This document shows, one piece after another, positions 1 to 9,335 of a stretch of 56,038 bases of DNA (positions within the stretch are counted from its first letter, which is position 1; each line of letters begins with the position of its first letter). The stretch spans positions 1-56,038 of the forward strand of contig CALDZL010000008.1 of NCBI GenBank assembly GCA_937944295.1, in the 5' to 3' direction. Origin of the DNA: an uncultured Sphingorhabdus sp. GTDB lineage: Bacteria; Pseudomonadota; Alphaproteobacteria; Sphingomonadales; Sphingomonadaceae. The translations under genes and the position numbers were made by a program. Below the pieces are notes generated by a model. That model searched no databases and had not been told where the DNA came from. It saw only the letters and a list, made by a program, of their open reading frames with translations.

Positions 1-897
1 AGCCGCCTGCCCGATTGGGTAGAGCCGCATTGGTTTATGACCAAAGACGAAGCATTAGAGCTAGCCCCGCATGCCGAAATTGCTTGGGTTGATCTCTATG
101 ACAAGCAAGAAATGTTTGAGCTTATTTCGCATGCAAGCCAAATCAAATGGCTCAATAGCATCTATGCGGGTGTCGATGGTATGCCGCTGGGTGTACTCAA
201 AGAACGCGGCACTATTGTGACCAATGGTGCGGGCATTAATGCCATAACAATCGCCGAATATGTGGTGATGGCGATGCTCAATATTGCCAAAGAATATCCC
301 AAGGTAATTGAGGCCGCGCAAAAACATCAATGGCTGCAAGATTCGCCCGGTAAGATGGAACTGTTCGGCGGCAAAGTATTATTGCTTGGTTATGGTGCGA
401 TCGGGCAATTAATTGAACCGCGTCTCAAAGCCTTTGGCATGGAGGTGGATATTGTCCGCCGCAGCCCGCAGGCAGCGCATGAAATCGGCCCTGATGCATG
501 GCGAACAAAATTGGGCAATTATGATTGGGTGATATTGGCTGTTCCCGCCACCGAAGAGACCGATGCCATGATTGGCAAGGCCGAGCTGGATTCGATGAAA
601 AATAGCACCTCTTTGATCAATATCGCGCGCGGCAGTGTCATCGACCAAGATGCATTGGTAGAGGCCTTACAAAAACGTACTATTCACGCAGCGCATTTGG
701 ATGTGACCACACCCGAACCTCTGCCCGAAGATCATATATTATGGACTCTCGATAATGCACATATTTCCATGCATCTCTCAGGCCGCGCACAAAATTTAAT
801 GTTCATCCGCTCGGCCAATCGTTTTTTAGAAAATTTAGATCGCTATCACAAAGGCGAGCCGCTGGAGCCACAGGTTAATTTGGAGCTTGGTTATTAA
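1..897 (+). CDS. D-isomer-specific 2-hydroxyacid dehydrogenase, 5' end missing
   Basis: The protein is a cytoplasmic NAD(P)-dependent oxidoreductase acting on an unidentified 2-hydroxy/2-keto acid. The frame is open from base 1 through to the first ATG at 37, with twelve sensible codons before it, so the gene starts outside the window. A Rossmann motif GYGAIG follows GKVLLL. The catalytic set is visible as ARG in NIARGSVID, a Glu in the TTPEPLPED stretch and a His in ISMHLSG. The substrate cannot be read from sequence; phosphoglycerate and hydroxypyruvate-type relatives look alike. The next gene starts inside its last codons, which suggests coupling. Confidence 0.85.
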   Translation, partial: SRLPDWVEPHWFMTKDEALELAPHAEIAWVDLYDKQEMFELISHASQIKWLNSIYAGVDGMPLGVLKERGTIVTNGAGINAITIAEYVVMAMLNIAKEYPKVIEAAQKHQWLQDSPGKMELFGGKVLLLGYGAIGQLIEPRLKAFGMEVDIVRRSPQAAHEIGPDAWRTKLGNYDWVILAVPATEETDAMIGKAELDSMKNSTSLINIARGSVIDQDALVEALQKRTIHAAHLDVTTPEPLPEDHILWTLDNAHISMHLSGRAQNLMFIRSANRFLENLDRYHKGEPLEPQVNLELGY

Positions 898-1951
898 AAT
901 CTCTTTGCCGTCCCCATTTAAATTTCTCAAGCTTTGCATTATTTGCATATTCATTCTTTTGATATGCGTTGTCGGCACGCGCATTACACGACCCAATTAT
1001 GACCCAACCATTACATTAATCTCGCTGCCATTAAATCCTGAGAACCCAAATCAAAAAAAAGTAGGGCAATTATTGTTTCAAGATGCTTGGGAACTCACCA
1101 GCGTAAATCCCAATTTTGGCGGTATCTCGGCGCTTAACAGGCTCGAAGATGGGCGCTTCATCGGTGTCAGTGATGCAGGGACGTTGATAGGATTTGGTCT
1201 AAAAGGCGATGATACGGCTGACCGTCCATTTTTGGCACCCTTACCAGGCGCAACGGGGGAAGAGCTTACATTTCGCGATAAAGATTCCGAGGCCATTGCT
1301 TATGATCCGCAAAGCGGCCGCTTTTGGGTGGCCTATGAATTTCGCAATGCTGTGCGCCGCTTTAGCCGTTCTTTTGCACGTACAGAACGTTTTGTACAAC
1401 CTCCTCTAATGAAAGATTGGTCCGCCAATAGCGGTGCAGAAGCCATTGTGCGCTTAAAAGATGGACGCTTTATCATATTTTCAGAAGGGTATGACCTTCC
1501 CGACAACAGCTATCAAGCCATATTATTTTCAGGCGACCCTACTTTGGAAGGCAGCGCAGCTGCAAGTTTTGGCTATAATCCGCCTAATGGTTATAAGGTC
1601 ACCGATGCGGTGCAACTGCCGAATGGTAATTTACTGATGCTACACAGGCGTATCTCTTTTCCGAGCGGATTTACCGTTAAATTGGGAATATTAAACCTTA
1701 ATACCATCATCGCTGGTGAGAGCATAAAAAGCAAAGTGATTGCATCTTTAGAACCACCGCTGTTGGTCGATAATTTGGAAGGTATCACTCTGTCCGAAGA
1801 AAATGGAAGAACGATAATCTGGATGATTTCAGACAATAATTTTAATATTTTTCAGCGCACAATATTGATGAAATTTGCTCTAATTGAACAGGGCAGTGCA
1901 GATAAGAAAAAACCAGATGAAGATATATCACCTGGATTCGAATCTTTATAA
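887..1951 (+). CDS. Esterase-like activity of phytase family protein, exported or membrane-anchored
   Basis: About 354 residues. A hydrophobic segment near residues 14-30 (LCIICIFILLICVVG) acts as a signal peptide or anchor, with no lipobox. The rest resembles the phytase-like beta-propeller family: GGISALNRLEDGRFIGVSDAG, DSEAIAYD, a later AEAIVRLKDGRFIIFSEG repeat, and a closing DNLEGITL block. Such proteins are periplasmic or surface esterase/phosphatase-like enzymes with poorly known substrates. The start is uncertain: no in-frame ATG exists near the 5' end. TTG at 887 overlaps the upstream gene by 11 bases, and TTG at 905 is the alternative. It converges on rpmB across 16 bases. Confidence 0.75.
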   Translation: MVIKISLPSPFKFLKLCIICIFILLICVVGTRITRPNYDPTITLISLPLNPENPNQKKVGQLLFQDAWELTSVNPNFGGISALNRLEDGRFIGVSDAGTLIGFGLKGDDTADRPFLAPLPGATGEELTFRDKDSEAIAYDPQSGRFWVAYEFRNAVRRFSRSFARTERFVQPPLMKDWSANSGAEAIVRLKDGRFIIFSEGYDLPDNSYQAILFSGDPTLEGSAAASFGYNPPNGYKVTDAVQLPNGNLLMLHRRISFPSGFTVKLGILNLNTIIAGESIKSKVIASLEPPLLVDNLEGITLSEENGRTIIWMISDNNFNIFQRTILMKFALIEQGSADKKKPDEDISPGFESL

Positions 1952-1967
1952 TTTGAGACTATTTACT

Positions 1968-2252
1968 TCAAGCAGCGGCTTTTTTAACAATCTCTTTTTT
2001 CACTTTACGCGCATTGTCGCTTAATTTGCTATCAGATGTTTTAATAAGCCAATTATCAAGACCACCAACATGCTCTACTGAGCGCAGACCTTGCGTAGAA
2101 ACACGAAATTTAAAGCTTTGCTCTAAGGCTTCAGACATTAAAGTCACTTTTTGAAGATTCGGCAAAAATGTTCGCCGCGTTCTGTTTTTCGCATGGCTTA
2201 CATTATTTCCAACTAAACGACCTTTACCAGTCAGTTCGCAAATCCGCGACAT
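1968..2252 (-). CDS. rpmB: 50S ribosomal protein L28
   Basis: Large-subunit ribosomal protein of 94 residues. The start at 2252 gives the canonical N-terminus [11 protein letters not shown] followed by [12 protein letters not shown], the family signature. An AGGAA sequence lies about eight bases upstream of it. The open frame extends 20 codons further upstream but those residues are unlike L28. The C-terminal [10 protein letters not shown] tail is typical of alphaproteobacterial L28. It is transcribed alone, away from tadA, from a 197-base intergenic region that must hold both promoters. Confidence 0.95.
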   Translation of the reverse strand: MSRICELTGKGRLVGNNVSHAKNRTRRTFLPNLQKVTLMSEALEQSFKFRVSTQGLRSVEHVGGLDNWLIKTSDSKLSDNARKVKKEIVKKAAA

Positions 2253-2449
2253 GATATAAATTCCTATATTCAAACAATTGAATGGGTATGAAACGCCAAA
2301 TGAAGCGTGCAACTAACCTTGATTCATCAAAAGGTCAAGAACCTCCTCTTATTTTTAGCGCTTTATTCCTAAAAAATGCAATATTGCTTCTTAATAAATG
2401 CCATAGTGAAGGGATAGCACAAAGCCTATAATTACACTATAATGGCGAT

Positions 2450-2923
2450 ATGCCAATGGACAGAGCTTTAAAATGGATGGATACAGCCTTATCGCTGGCG
2501 AATCAAGCTGCTGCGATGGGAGAAGTTCCTGTTGGTGCACTCATCGTCAAAGATGATGTCATTATCAGCCAAGCGCATAACCGCACATTGGAGAATAGAG
2601 ACCCATGCGCCCATGCTGAAATTTTAGCGATCCGGGAAGCAGCCCAGCAATTGGGTAGCGAGAGGCTTTTGGGTTGTGATTTATGGGTAACATTAGAACC
2701 TTGCGCTATGTGCGCTGGTGCTATTGCTCATGCAAGGCTCGACAGATTATATTATAGTGCCAGCGATCCAAAAGGCGGCGCGGTTGAGCATGGCCCATTG
2801 CTATTTTCGCAAGACACTATTCACCATAGGCCTGAAATATATAGCGGGTTTCGCGCCGATGAATCAGCATTATTGCTCAGAGCATTTTTCCAAAAGCAGC
2901 GCCACAATCAGAATATCCTCTGA
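2450..2923 (+). CDS. tadA: tRNA-specific adenosine deaminase TadA
   Basis: Zinc enzyme that converts A34 to inosine in tRNA-Arg(ACG), and essential in most bacteria. At 157 residues it has family length. The deaminase zinc site is complete: HAE at residues 55-57 (His ligand and proton-shuttling Glu) and EPCAMC with Cys85 and Cys88. The substrate-binding NRTLENRDP segment precedes it. ATG 2450 and ATG 2456 are both in frame; the choice changes only two residues. Its stop abuts the convergent LytTR regulator stop with no spacer. Confidence 0.93.
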   Translation: MPMDRALKWMDTALSLANQAAAMGEVPVGALIVKDDVIISQAHNRTLENRDPCAHAEILAIREAAQQLGSERLLGCDLWVTLEPCAMCAGAIAHARLDRLYYSASDPKGGAVEHGPLLFSQDTIHHRPEIYSGFRADESALLLRAFFQKQRHNQNIL

Positions 2924-3721
2924 TTATATAAAACGGGCCACCACATCGCGATAGGATCGGCTTACTTTCACTTGTGCACCCGATTCCAAAATTAGAAAAC
3001 ATTCGCCATTGGTATGCGGTTTAATCTCTCTCACTTGATCCAAGTTAACAATTGCACTGCGATGCACCCGTTTAAATATGCGCGGGTCAAGACGCTTTTC
3101 TAAATCTTTCATAGTTTCACGTAAGATTAAACTATTATCCGCCGTATAAATGCACATATAATCGCCCGCTGCATCGATACGTTCAATCGTATCCACATCA
3201 ACACGAAATATCTGACCTCTGTCTTTTACATTGATTAATTTTTCATAACGTACATTGCTCTGCTCTTCAGATTTTTCATTCATCCTATCCGCAGCATTGG
3301 GATCCATACTGATAAGTACATTACGCAATTTCTCAACTTCTTCATTTACTCTCTTATCCTCAATACGAACACGAACCCTCTCTAATGTATCCGCAAGCCT
3401 ATCTTCTTGAATGGGTTTCATTAGATAATCGACGGCCTGTGCTTCAAAAGCACGAATAGCATGTTCGGAATAAGCCGTTGCAAAAACAAATAGAGGTGGT
3501 TCAATATCCATAACACCCTCGACCACCGAAAAACCATCAAAGCCGGGCATTTGAATATCCAAAAACACCAAATCAGGTTTTAGAGTTTTTATCCTACGAA
3601 TAGCATCGCGGCCATTATAACATGTTGCGATAATCTCTATATCATCGAACTTTTCTAATCTATGTTGCAAACCTTGTGTCGCCAATTTTTCATCATCTAC
3701 TATGATCGTTTTAATTGTCAT
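2924..3721 (-). CDS. LytTR-family response regulator
   Basis: DNA-binding response regulator of 265 residues. The receiver domain spans about residues 1-120: acidic pair Asp9/Asp10, phosphoacceptor Asp55 in VFLDIQMPG, Thr82 and Lys102 in DYLMKP. A linker leads to a LytTR DNA-binding domain at about 160-265 (VDTIERIDAAGDYMCIYT; FKRVHRSAIVNLDQVREI). LytTR domains bind direct repeats upstream of target genes. Its start overlaps the kinase stop by four bases (ATGA), so the two are translationally coupled and form a pair. The target regulon is unknown. Confidence 0.92.
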   Translation of the reverse strand: MTIKTIIVDDEKLATQGLQHRLEKFDDIEIIATCYNGRDAIRRIKTLKPDLVFLDIQMPGFDGFSVVEGVMDIEPPLFVFATAYSEHAIRAFEAQAVDYLMKPIQEDRLADTLERVRVRIEDKRVNEEVEKLRNVLISMDPNAADRMNEKSEEQSNVRYEKLINVKDRGQIFRVDVDTIERIDAAGDYMCIYTADNSLILRETMKDLEKRLDPRIFKRVHRSAIVNLDQVREIKPHTNGECFLILESGAQVKVSRSYRDVVARFI

Positions 3722-4860
3722 GATCTCACCATATTTAATTGTTCCGTTTGCTTACGTTCAAATTCTATTTCATCGGCGCGACTCTGAAGCGGTATTTCTA
3801 TAACCACCTCAAACCCGCCTTGCGGCCTAACATAAGATATAAAGCTATGGTTTTCACCATAAGCTTGTAATAACCTTTCTTTTGTATTGTTCATTCCAAC
3901 GCCTATGGACAATTGTTGATCTTGCTTTTTGGGATCAATACCTGGACCAGTATCGGTAACTTTCAATATTAAAATATTATCGGCAACATTGGCGCTAACG
4001 ATAATATCTGCTCCCTCTTCTTCCGGTGTAACAGCATATTTGATGGCATTTTCAACCAGTGGCTGCAAAAGCAATGAGGGTACTAATGCCTCCTCTGCGC
4101 TGGGTGCTATACGAAAGTCAACACGCAGCCTATCTTCAAAACGCATTTTTTCAATATCTAAATAGAGCTTTAGGGTTTCAATCTCTTGCGATAATAATAC
4201 TTTAGCTTCGGCTTCATTAATAAGTGTAAATCGTAAAAAGGATGACAGACGCGATAACATAGCATTAGCTTGTTCGGTTTGTTTTAATAACACCAAGGTG
4301 GAAATACTATTGAGTGTGTTAAACAAAAAATGCGGGTTAAGCTGATAACGCAACATGGTAAGCTGTGCGGACGTGGCATGCGCTTCTAGTTTCAACAATT
4401 GACCTGATTGTTCTTCTGAACGCACGAAAAAATTAATAGCATAATAGAGAGCAGACCAAACGGCCAGCAATGTTGTATCCAGATATAAAGACCCCAAAAT
4501 TCTCTGCGTAAAACTTGTTGATGCAAATTCGGGACGCAATGTCTCAAAAGTGAGAACATTCATATAGGAATAAATAATTGAGGCCAGTAAAAACACTATG
4601 GCCGTAGTACTCCATGTGATAATGGGCCTGCGATCAATCACTAGACCATATATTATTGATAATATTAATGTTAGCGAATATCCTGTTACTGCTGATATCA
4701 ATAAGTAGATGAAAAATTGAAACAAATTTTCGGTATCATTGGCCAGAGCAGCTGCACCACGCCAGATAATAAAACCAATCCAGCCTACTGTTTGCAAATT
4801 CCAAAATGCTCGATTTTTATTCGAGAAAAAAGGTTCCGCATTAAGATCAATAACAGCCAT
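3718..4860 (-). CDS. LytS/YehU-type sensor histidine kinase
   Basis: Membrane sensor kinase of 380 residues and partner of the downstream LytTR regulator. Hydrophobic segments at about residues 24-40, 48-75, 83-100 and 125-145 suggest four membrane passes without a large periplasmic domain. The His_kinase (PF06580-type) motif YQLNPHFLFNTLNS carries the phospho-His at 177. A C-terminal ATPase follows, with LVENAIKYAV (N box) and DTGPGID (G1 box). The signal is unknown. It is divergently arranged with the HD-domain gene across 96 bases. Confidence 0.9.
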   Translation of the reverse strand: MAVIDLNAEPFFSNKNRAFWNLQTVGWIGFIIWRGAAALANDTENLFQFFIYLLISAVTGYSLTLILSIIYGLVIDRRPIITWSTTAIVFLLASIIYSYMNVLTFETLRPEFASTSFTQRILGSLYLDTTLLAVWSALYYAINFFVRSEEQSGQLLKLEAHATSAQLTMLRYQLNPHFLFNTLNSISTLVLLKQTEQANAMLSRLSSFLRFTLINEAEAKVLLSQEIETLKLYLDIEKMRFEDRLRVDFRIAPSAEEALVPSLLLQPLVENAIKYAVTPEEEGADIIVSANVADNILILKVTDTGPGIDPKKQDQQLSIGVGMNNTKERLLQAYGENHSFISYVRPQGGFEVVIEIPLQSRADEIEFERKQTEQLNMVRS

Positions 4861-4956
4861 AACCTCTCTCTAACGTCATTTTTCTCTCTCTTGAACCCCT
4901 TGCGAACAGTTATTTTTTATGCCAGCAAGGCTAATCAGGCGATTAAGGAGAATATT

Positions 4957-5571
4957 ATGGATCATCACGGTGGAACATCCGATAACAATAGAGCACAATT
5001 TTCTGAAATGACGCAAGGCACTGCCGAAGATTGGCAGACCATTGCAGGGGAATTTTTGCCCTATGCTTCCAAAGTTGCGGACCGTGTTTTGGAACACTTA
5101 AAATTACTCGATGGTGATTTTGGCGGCTTTCCGATTGATCGCCTGTCCCATTGTTTACAAACCGCGACGCGCGCACATCGTGATGGCCGTGATGAGCAAT
5201 ATATCGTTATGGCATTGCTCCATGATATTGGTGATACATTGGGCAGCTTTAATCACCCCGATGTAGCCGCTGCAATTCTAAAGCCATTCGTTTCCGAGGA
5301 AAATCATTGGATTTGCCAAAACCATGGGATATTCCAAGGGTATTATTATTTCCATTACCTGGGCATGGATCGCAATGTGCGTGACCAATTCAAAGACCAT
5401 AAATATTATGATGCTTGTGCGGAATTTTGTGAAAAATATGACCAAGCGGCTTTTGATGCAGACTATGAGAGCGAGCCATTAGAATTTTTTGAACCTATGG
5501 TCCGCCGCGTAATGGCGCGTCCTCTACAAAGTATCTATGCTGGCGCTATTGATGAGGCCGATGCTGCATAA
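4957..5571 (+). CDS. HD-domain protein resembling PhnZ-type diiron oxygenases
   Basis: Protein of 204 residues. The start at 4957 has AAGGAG seven bases upstream; the open frame reaches 240 bases further back but runs into the kinase gene. Metal-ligand candidates are His65, His89-Asp90 (LLHDIGD), His100, His123 and Asp162. The His65-to-His89 spacing of 24 equals that between the first two PhnZ ligands as I recall them (34 and 58), and KYDQAAFD resembles the WDDxAKD segment of that family. PhnZ-like enzymes oxidatively cleave organophosphonates, but many relatives have unknown substrates. A simple HD phosphohydrolase is the alternative. No phosphonate genes lie nearby. Confidence 0.7.
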   Translation: MDHHGGTSDNNRAQFSEMTQGTAEDWQTIAGEFLPYASKVADRVLEHLKLLDGDFGGFPIDRLSHCLQTATRAHRDGRDEQYIVMALLHDIGDTLGSFNHPDVAAAILKPFVSEENHWICQNHGIFQGYYYFHYLGMDRNVRDQFKDHKYYDACAEFCEKYDQAAFDADYESEPLEFFEPMVRRVMARPLQSIYAGAIDEADAA

Positions 5572-5599
5572 TTAGCAATTTAGGATATAACCTAGGCAA

Positions 5600-5638
5600 T
5601 AAAAAAGGCGTCTGCATTAGACGCCTCTTTATTTTATC
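5600..5638. terminator. Bidirectional rho-independent terminator
   Basis: A perfect 8-bp stem (AGGCGTCT at 5606-5613 with AGACGCCT at 5619-5626) encloses a 5-base loop. It has an A-run on the left flank and a T-rich right flank. It lies between the convergent HD-domain gene and fdxA, so it can stop transcription from both sides. Confidence 0.9.
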
Positions 5639-5661
5639 CTATCGATATATTATTGGCGATC

Positions 5662-5997
5662 TTAATCACCTTCACCAGGGTTTTCAGAGAAAAATTCCAT
5701 CTTACCCTCTTTGCCTTTATAATCATCGGCATCGGCAGGCGCATTTTTAGCAACTGTAATATTGGGCCATGTTTCGCTATATTTGGTATTAATCTCTAGC
5801 CATTTTTCCAAGCCATCTTCGGTATCGGGCAAAATTGCTTCTGCGGGACATTCTGGTTCACATACGCCGCAATCGATACATTCGCTAGGGTTTATCACCA
5901 GCATATTTTCGCCTTCGTAAAAACAGTCCACGGGACATACTTCAACGCAATCCATATATTTACATTTAATACAAGCATCTGTGACAACATAGGTCAT
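5662..5997 (-). CDS. fdxA: 7Fe-8S ferredoxin FdxA
   Basis: Small electron carrier of 111 residues. The start at 5997 gives [17 protein letters not shown], the usual FdxA N-terminus; an 18-codon upstream extension is not conserved-looking. Two cysteine clusters are present: [14 protein letters not shown], and [12 protein letters not shown] followed by AEAI. These bind a [3Fe-4S] and a [4Fe-4S] cluster. The acidic C-terminal tail is typical of alphaproteobacterial FdxA. It lies downstream of the helicase and S4 genes with a 184-base gap, so it probably has its own promoter. Confidence 0.95.
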   Translation of the reverse strand: MTYVVTDACIKCKYMDCVEVCPVDCFYEGENMLVINPSECIDCGVCEPECPAEAILPDTEDGLEKWLEINTKYSETWPNITVAKNAPADADDYKGKEGKMEFFSENPGEGD

Positions 5998-6181
5998 TGT
6001 TGGCAATCTCCAATAAATTAATATGAAATTCCTATTGGGGTAAGGGGGCACAAGTCAACCATTTGATGTATATTTTTCGTATTTTTAAACAAAAAAGCAT
6101 ATAAAAGCTACCATCAAATTTAACGCGAATGACCCGCAATAGCGACAAAGGGTATCAAACTATAAAAGCCAGTGGAGAAGA

Positions 6182-6457
6182 TTAATCCATAGCCTGATAA
6201 TAGGACTGGGCTTCTTTTGCGCTGCCACGTCTTTTAGGAATATTATCCACTATAAATATCATAACAATATCACCGCGCGGCAGGGTTATGGTTGATCCTA
6301 TTTGCGCTTTTTCATGCCCTGTAATAATGCGCTTTCCATCCATACGCACATGACCTGTCTCACATATTTTTTGCGCAACAGATCGGCTTTTGGCAAAACG
6401 TAAATAATAGAGCAACTTATCAACTCTGATACGCTCTATCTCCTGAAAATCAGCCAT
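6182..6457 (-). CDS. S4-domain RNA-binding protein, Hsp15-like
   Basis: Protein of 91 residues consisting almost entirely of an S4 fold: RVDKLLYYLRFAKSRS, then GHVRMDGKRI and LPRGDIVMI. Hsp15 (HslR) binds 50S subunits carrying stalled nascent chains, and short alphaproteobacterial relatives are annotated the same way. It starts 11 bases after the helicase stop, so the two are very likely cotranscribed. Confidence 0.88.
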   Translation of the reverse strand: MADFQEIERIRVDKLLYYLRFAKSRSVAQKICETGHVRMDGKRIITGHEKAQIGSTITLPRGDIVMIFIVDNIPKRRGSAKEAQSYYQAMD

Positions 6458-6468
6458 ATTATAATGTA

Positions 6469-9315
6469 TTATTGACGGGTTAGGGCCGCCAATTGTGCTC
6501 CAAGAGCAGTTTGGGGGGTGTTTTCGACCTTCTTTTTAGGACGTCTAATCCCTTTCCATTTCCAATGGGTATAAACCACAGCTTGTTGATGGTCTGTTTC
6601 TGCTATTTCTTTGGACTCATTATTGTCGACTGATTGTGAGACATTTGAGTCAAGCTGGCTATCTCTTTCTGCCTTTCTTGTTGGGCCTGCCTCTGGTATA
6701 TTGGTTTCTGAAGAAACTGTATCTAATGTGGCGCTCTCCGGTGGTAATGATACTACCTCTGGCATCATCTCTGATGTTGTATTTTCAGATAAAGCTTCTT
6801 GGGTAATTTGATCTGCTTCTCTTGATATATCCTCAGGCTTATCAACTGGTTTCTCTTCAACCTTATCCACAATCTCGCTATCATTTATCTTTTCTTGGAC
6901 AAATGCTGGATCTTGCGCTTTTTTGAAACCTGCATCCATCATCAGCGCTCTAAAAGCTTCATTACTAACGCCCAAAGAGGTCACAAAGGCCATATCAAAT
7001 GCAAAATTTATTTCTTTTCCGCGTGCTTCATGCGCTTTTTTGATAATCCTCTCGGCCAAATCAATGCGCAAATATTCTTTGCCAATACGACGATAGCCCG
7101 CCGCATAACAATGCATGGCATTTATAAATTTCCAATCTTTTAAATGTACTGCGCTTTCGGGCGGCAATGGCAATACAGGCTTATCATTGCGCACAGCCAT
7201 TAATGCGGCTCGCCATTTGGCCGCACCAGGTTTAAGCGCAGCATGATGGAAAATATCCAGTGCCCCAAAAACTATTCCACCATTACGCGCAGCGCCTCTC
7301 GATTCCTTAGCCAAATTCTGCAAAGCTCCAGAAAGCCGCTGCCTGCTTGCAACGCCGCCATCATCTGCCAATTGCACAGCCAACGCACGTACAGAGCCAT
7401 CAACATGCGGATTTTGCGACAATTCGATTAAGGCTTTAACGCCGCCCAAATGTTTGGCTATCTGATCGTTCATCCATTGCAGTGCCCTATCGGTGACATC
7501 GCGCAATGCATCGCCTTCTAATCCTGCTACAGCCGCGCTGGGTTTAAACACAGGGTTGAGCAAATCCCGGCCAGAGGCAATCAGCCCCAGCAGATTATCA
7601 TTCCACAATATAGCGGCTTTGCCCTCGCTATTTTGACCCAGTTTAAATTTGTCATCACCAGACATTGCTACTTCCTTTGCTTTACTACTCAATATCACGC
7701 TCAAATGACGCTCTGCTGCTGCTAATAATATTTTCTTATCTTGATGGCGTGTATCGCTGCTAACCTCAAATTGAAATCCTTTCAAGCTTCCTAATGTCTC
7801 ACCATCAACGTAAACAATATTATTTTTATCTACTTCTACAGGCAATAGTGCCGTATCTTTACCCGCTGCCTTCATCAATAGTGATGCTCTTCTATCGACA
7901 AAACGCATCCGCAAATTGCTATGCATGGCATCGGATAATTTTTCTTCTAAGGTTTTGGCACGCTCGCTGATATCAATCGGATTTTCAAGCCAATCAGCGC
8001 GTTGCGCAATGTAGGACCAACTCCTAACGGCTGCGATACGCGCCGATAATGTATCAATACCACCTTGGATATTATCCAATCGCGCAATTTGTGATGCAGC
8101 ATAGCTGTGACGAATAGTGCCATTACCATGTCCCAAATATTGCCACAAGGATGCTATATAACGCGCATGATGTTCTGCGCCCATATTTTGAAAGTCAGGC
8201 AAGCAGGCCGCCGCCCAAAGCCGCGATACCAAGTAAGGGCGGGTAACGCTCTGGCGGATTTCATCCATCTCACATAAGCGCTTTAACACAGCAAGGTCGA
8301 GCGATTCAGGGGCAGGTCGCAATAATTTATCGGGTGATTTCTGTGACAAATCGCTCAATAATATATCAAGGCTATCCATACACACATCGCTGTTGCGCCA
8401 ATATAGATAGGGCAATGCTGGAAAATCATGCTCTTCGATGGCGGATATTTCCTCTGGCGTAAATGCATCATCGACCAAAGTCCCAAAGCTGCCATCGCTA
8501 TGATGACGCCCTGCACGCCCTGCTATTTGCGCCATTTCCGAAGTTGTTAAACGCCGCCGCCGTTTGCCATCAAATTTACGCAGCTTGGCAAAGGCGACAT
8601 GTTTCACATCCAAGTTCAATCCCATACCAATAGCATCTGTGGCTACCAAATAATCAACCTCGCCCGATTGGTACATTTCCACTTGGGCATTACGAGTACG
8701 CGGGCTTAAATTGCCCATCACCAGAGCCGACCCACCACGAAAACGGCGCAGCATCTCTGCTATTTCATAGACTTGCTCTACCGAAAATGCGACTATGGCA
8801 GAGCGTTTCGGAAGGCGTGATATTTTTTTAATGCCGCCATAGCTTAGCGTTGAAAAACGCGGACGGTTTATGATTTCAGCTTCGGGCAATAATTTTTTGA
8901 TAATCGGACGCAGGCTTTCGCTGCCCAATATCATCGTTTCTTCGCGGCCACGCGCATTGAGTAATCGATCCGTGAATATATGACCGCGCTCTGGGTCAAT
9001 GGCATTTTGCGCTTCATCAATCGCTACAAAGGCAAAATCACGCTCTTTATGTCTCCCCATTTGCCCAATAGGCATGGATTCCACGGTACAACAATAATAT
9101 TGTGCTTGGGCTGGTTCTATACGCTCCTCGCCCGTTATCAGTGCCACTTGCGATGCACCTTTAATGGCTACAATGCGATCATAAATTTCGCGCGCTAGCA
9201 AACGCAGCGGAAAGCCGATCATACCGCTGCTATGGGCGCACATACGCTCTACAGCCAAATGGGTTTTACCCGTATTGGTAGGGCCTAGCACAACGGTGAT
9301 AGCAGCATGGTCCAA
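6469..9315 (-). CDS. SUV3-like superfamily 2 RNA/DNA helicase
   Basis: Large helicase of 948 residues. Walker A is GPTNTGKT at residues 11-18, and the Walker B-type box is IDEAQNAI. The helicase C domain holds VATDAIGMGLN and QIAGRAGRH. The N-terminal half matches the alphaproteobacterial relatives of the mitochondrial SUV3 degradosome helicase. The C-terminal region (from about 790) becomes low in complexity and rich in Glu, Ser and Thr, and ends with a basic RRPKKK patch. The only in-frame start is TTG at 9315, 20 bases after the reductase gene. RNA turnover is the likely role, inferred from the family only. Confidence 0.88.
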   Translation of the reverse strand: MDHAAITVVLGPTNTGKTHLAVERMCAHSSGMIGFPLRLLAREIYDRIVAIKGASQVALITGEERIEPAQAQYYCCTVESMPIGQMGRHKERDFAFVAIDEAQNAIDPERGHIFTDRLLNARGREETMILGSESLRPIIKKLLPEAEIINRPRFSTLSYGGIKKISRLPKRSAIVAFSVEQVYEIAEMLRRFRGGSALVMGNLSPRTRNAQVEMYQSGEVDYLVATDAIGMGLNLDVKHVAFAKLRKFDGKRRRRLTTSEMAQIAGRAGRHHSDGSFGTLVDDAFTPEEISAIEEHDFPALPYLYWRNSDVCMDSLDILLSDLSQKSPDKLLRPAPESLDLAVLKRLCEMDEIRQSVTRPYLVSRLWAAACLPDFQNMGAEHHARYIASLWQYLGHGNGTIRHSYAASQIARLDNIQGGIDTLSARIAAVRSWSYIAQRADWLENPIDISERAKTLEEKLSDAMHSNLRMRFVDRRASLLMKAAGKDTALLPVEVDKNNIVYVDGETLGSLKGFQFEVSSDTRHQDKKILLAAAERHLSVILSSKAKEVAMSGDDKFKLGQNSEGKAAILWNDNLLGLIASGRDLLNPVFKPSAAVAGLEGDALRDVTDRALQWMNDQIAKHLGGVKALIELSQNPHVDGSVRALAVQLADDGGVASRQRLSGALQNLAKESRGAARNGGIVFGALDIFHHAALKPGAAKWRAALMAVRNDKPVLPLPPESAVHLKDWKFINAMHCYAAGYRRIGKEYLRIDLAERIIKKAHEARGKEINFAFDMAFVTSLGVSNEAFRALMMDAGFKKAQDPAFVQEKINDSEIVDKVEEKPVDKPEDISREADQITQEALSENTTSEMMPEVVSLPPESATLDTVSSETNIPEAGPTRKAERDSQLDSNVSQSVDNNESKEIAETDHQQAVVYTHWKWKGIRRPKKKVENTPQTALGAQLAALTRQ

Positions 9316-9335
9316 GTGATAAGCCCTATTTTAAA

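Noticed and set aside
4717-4956. 80-codon N-terminal extension of the HD-domain gene
   Set aside because: It lies opposite the histidine kinase start and bypasses the strong AAGGAG site before ATG 4957.
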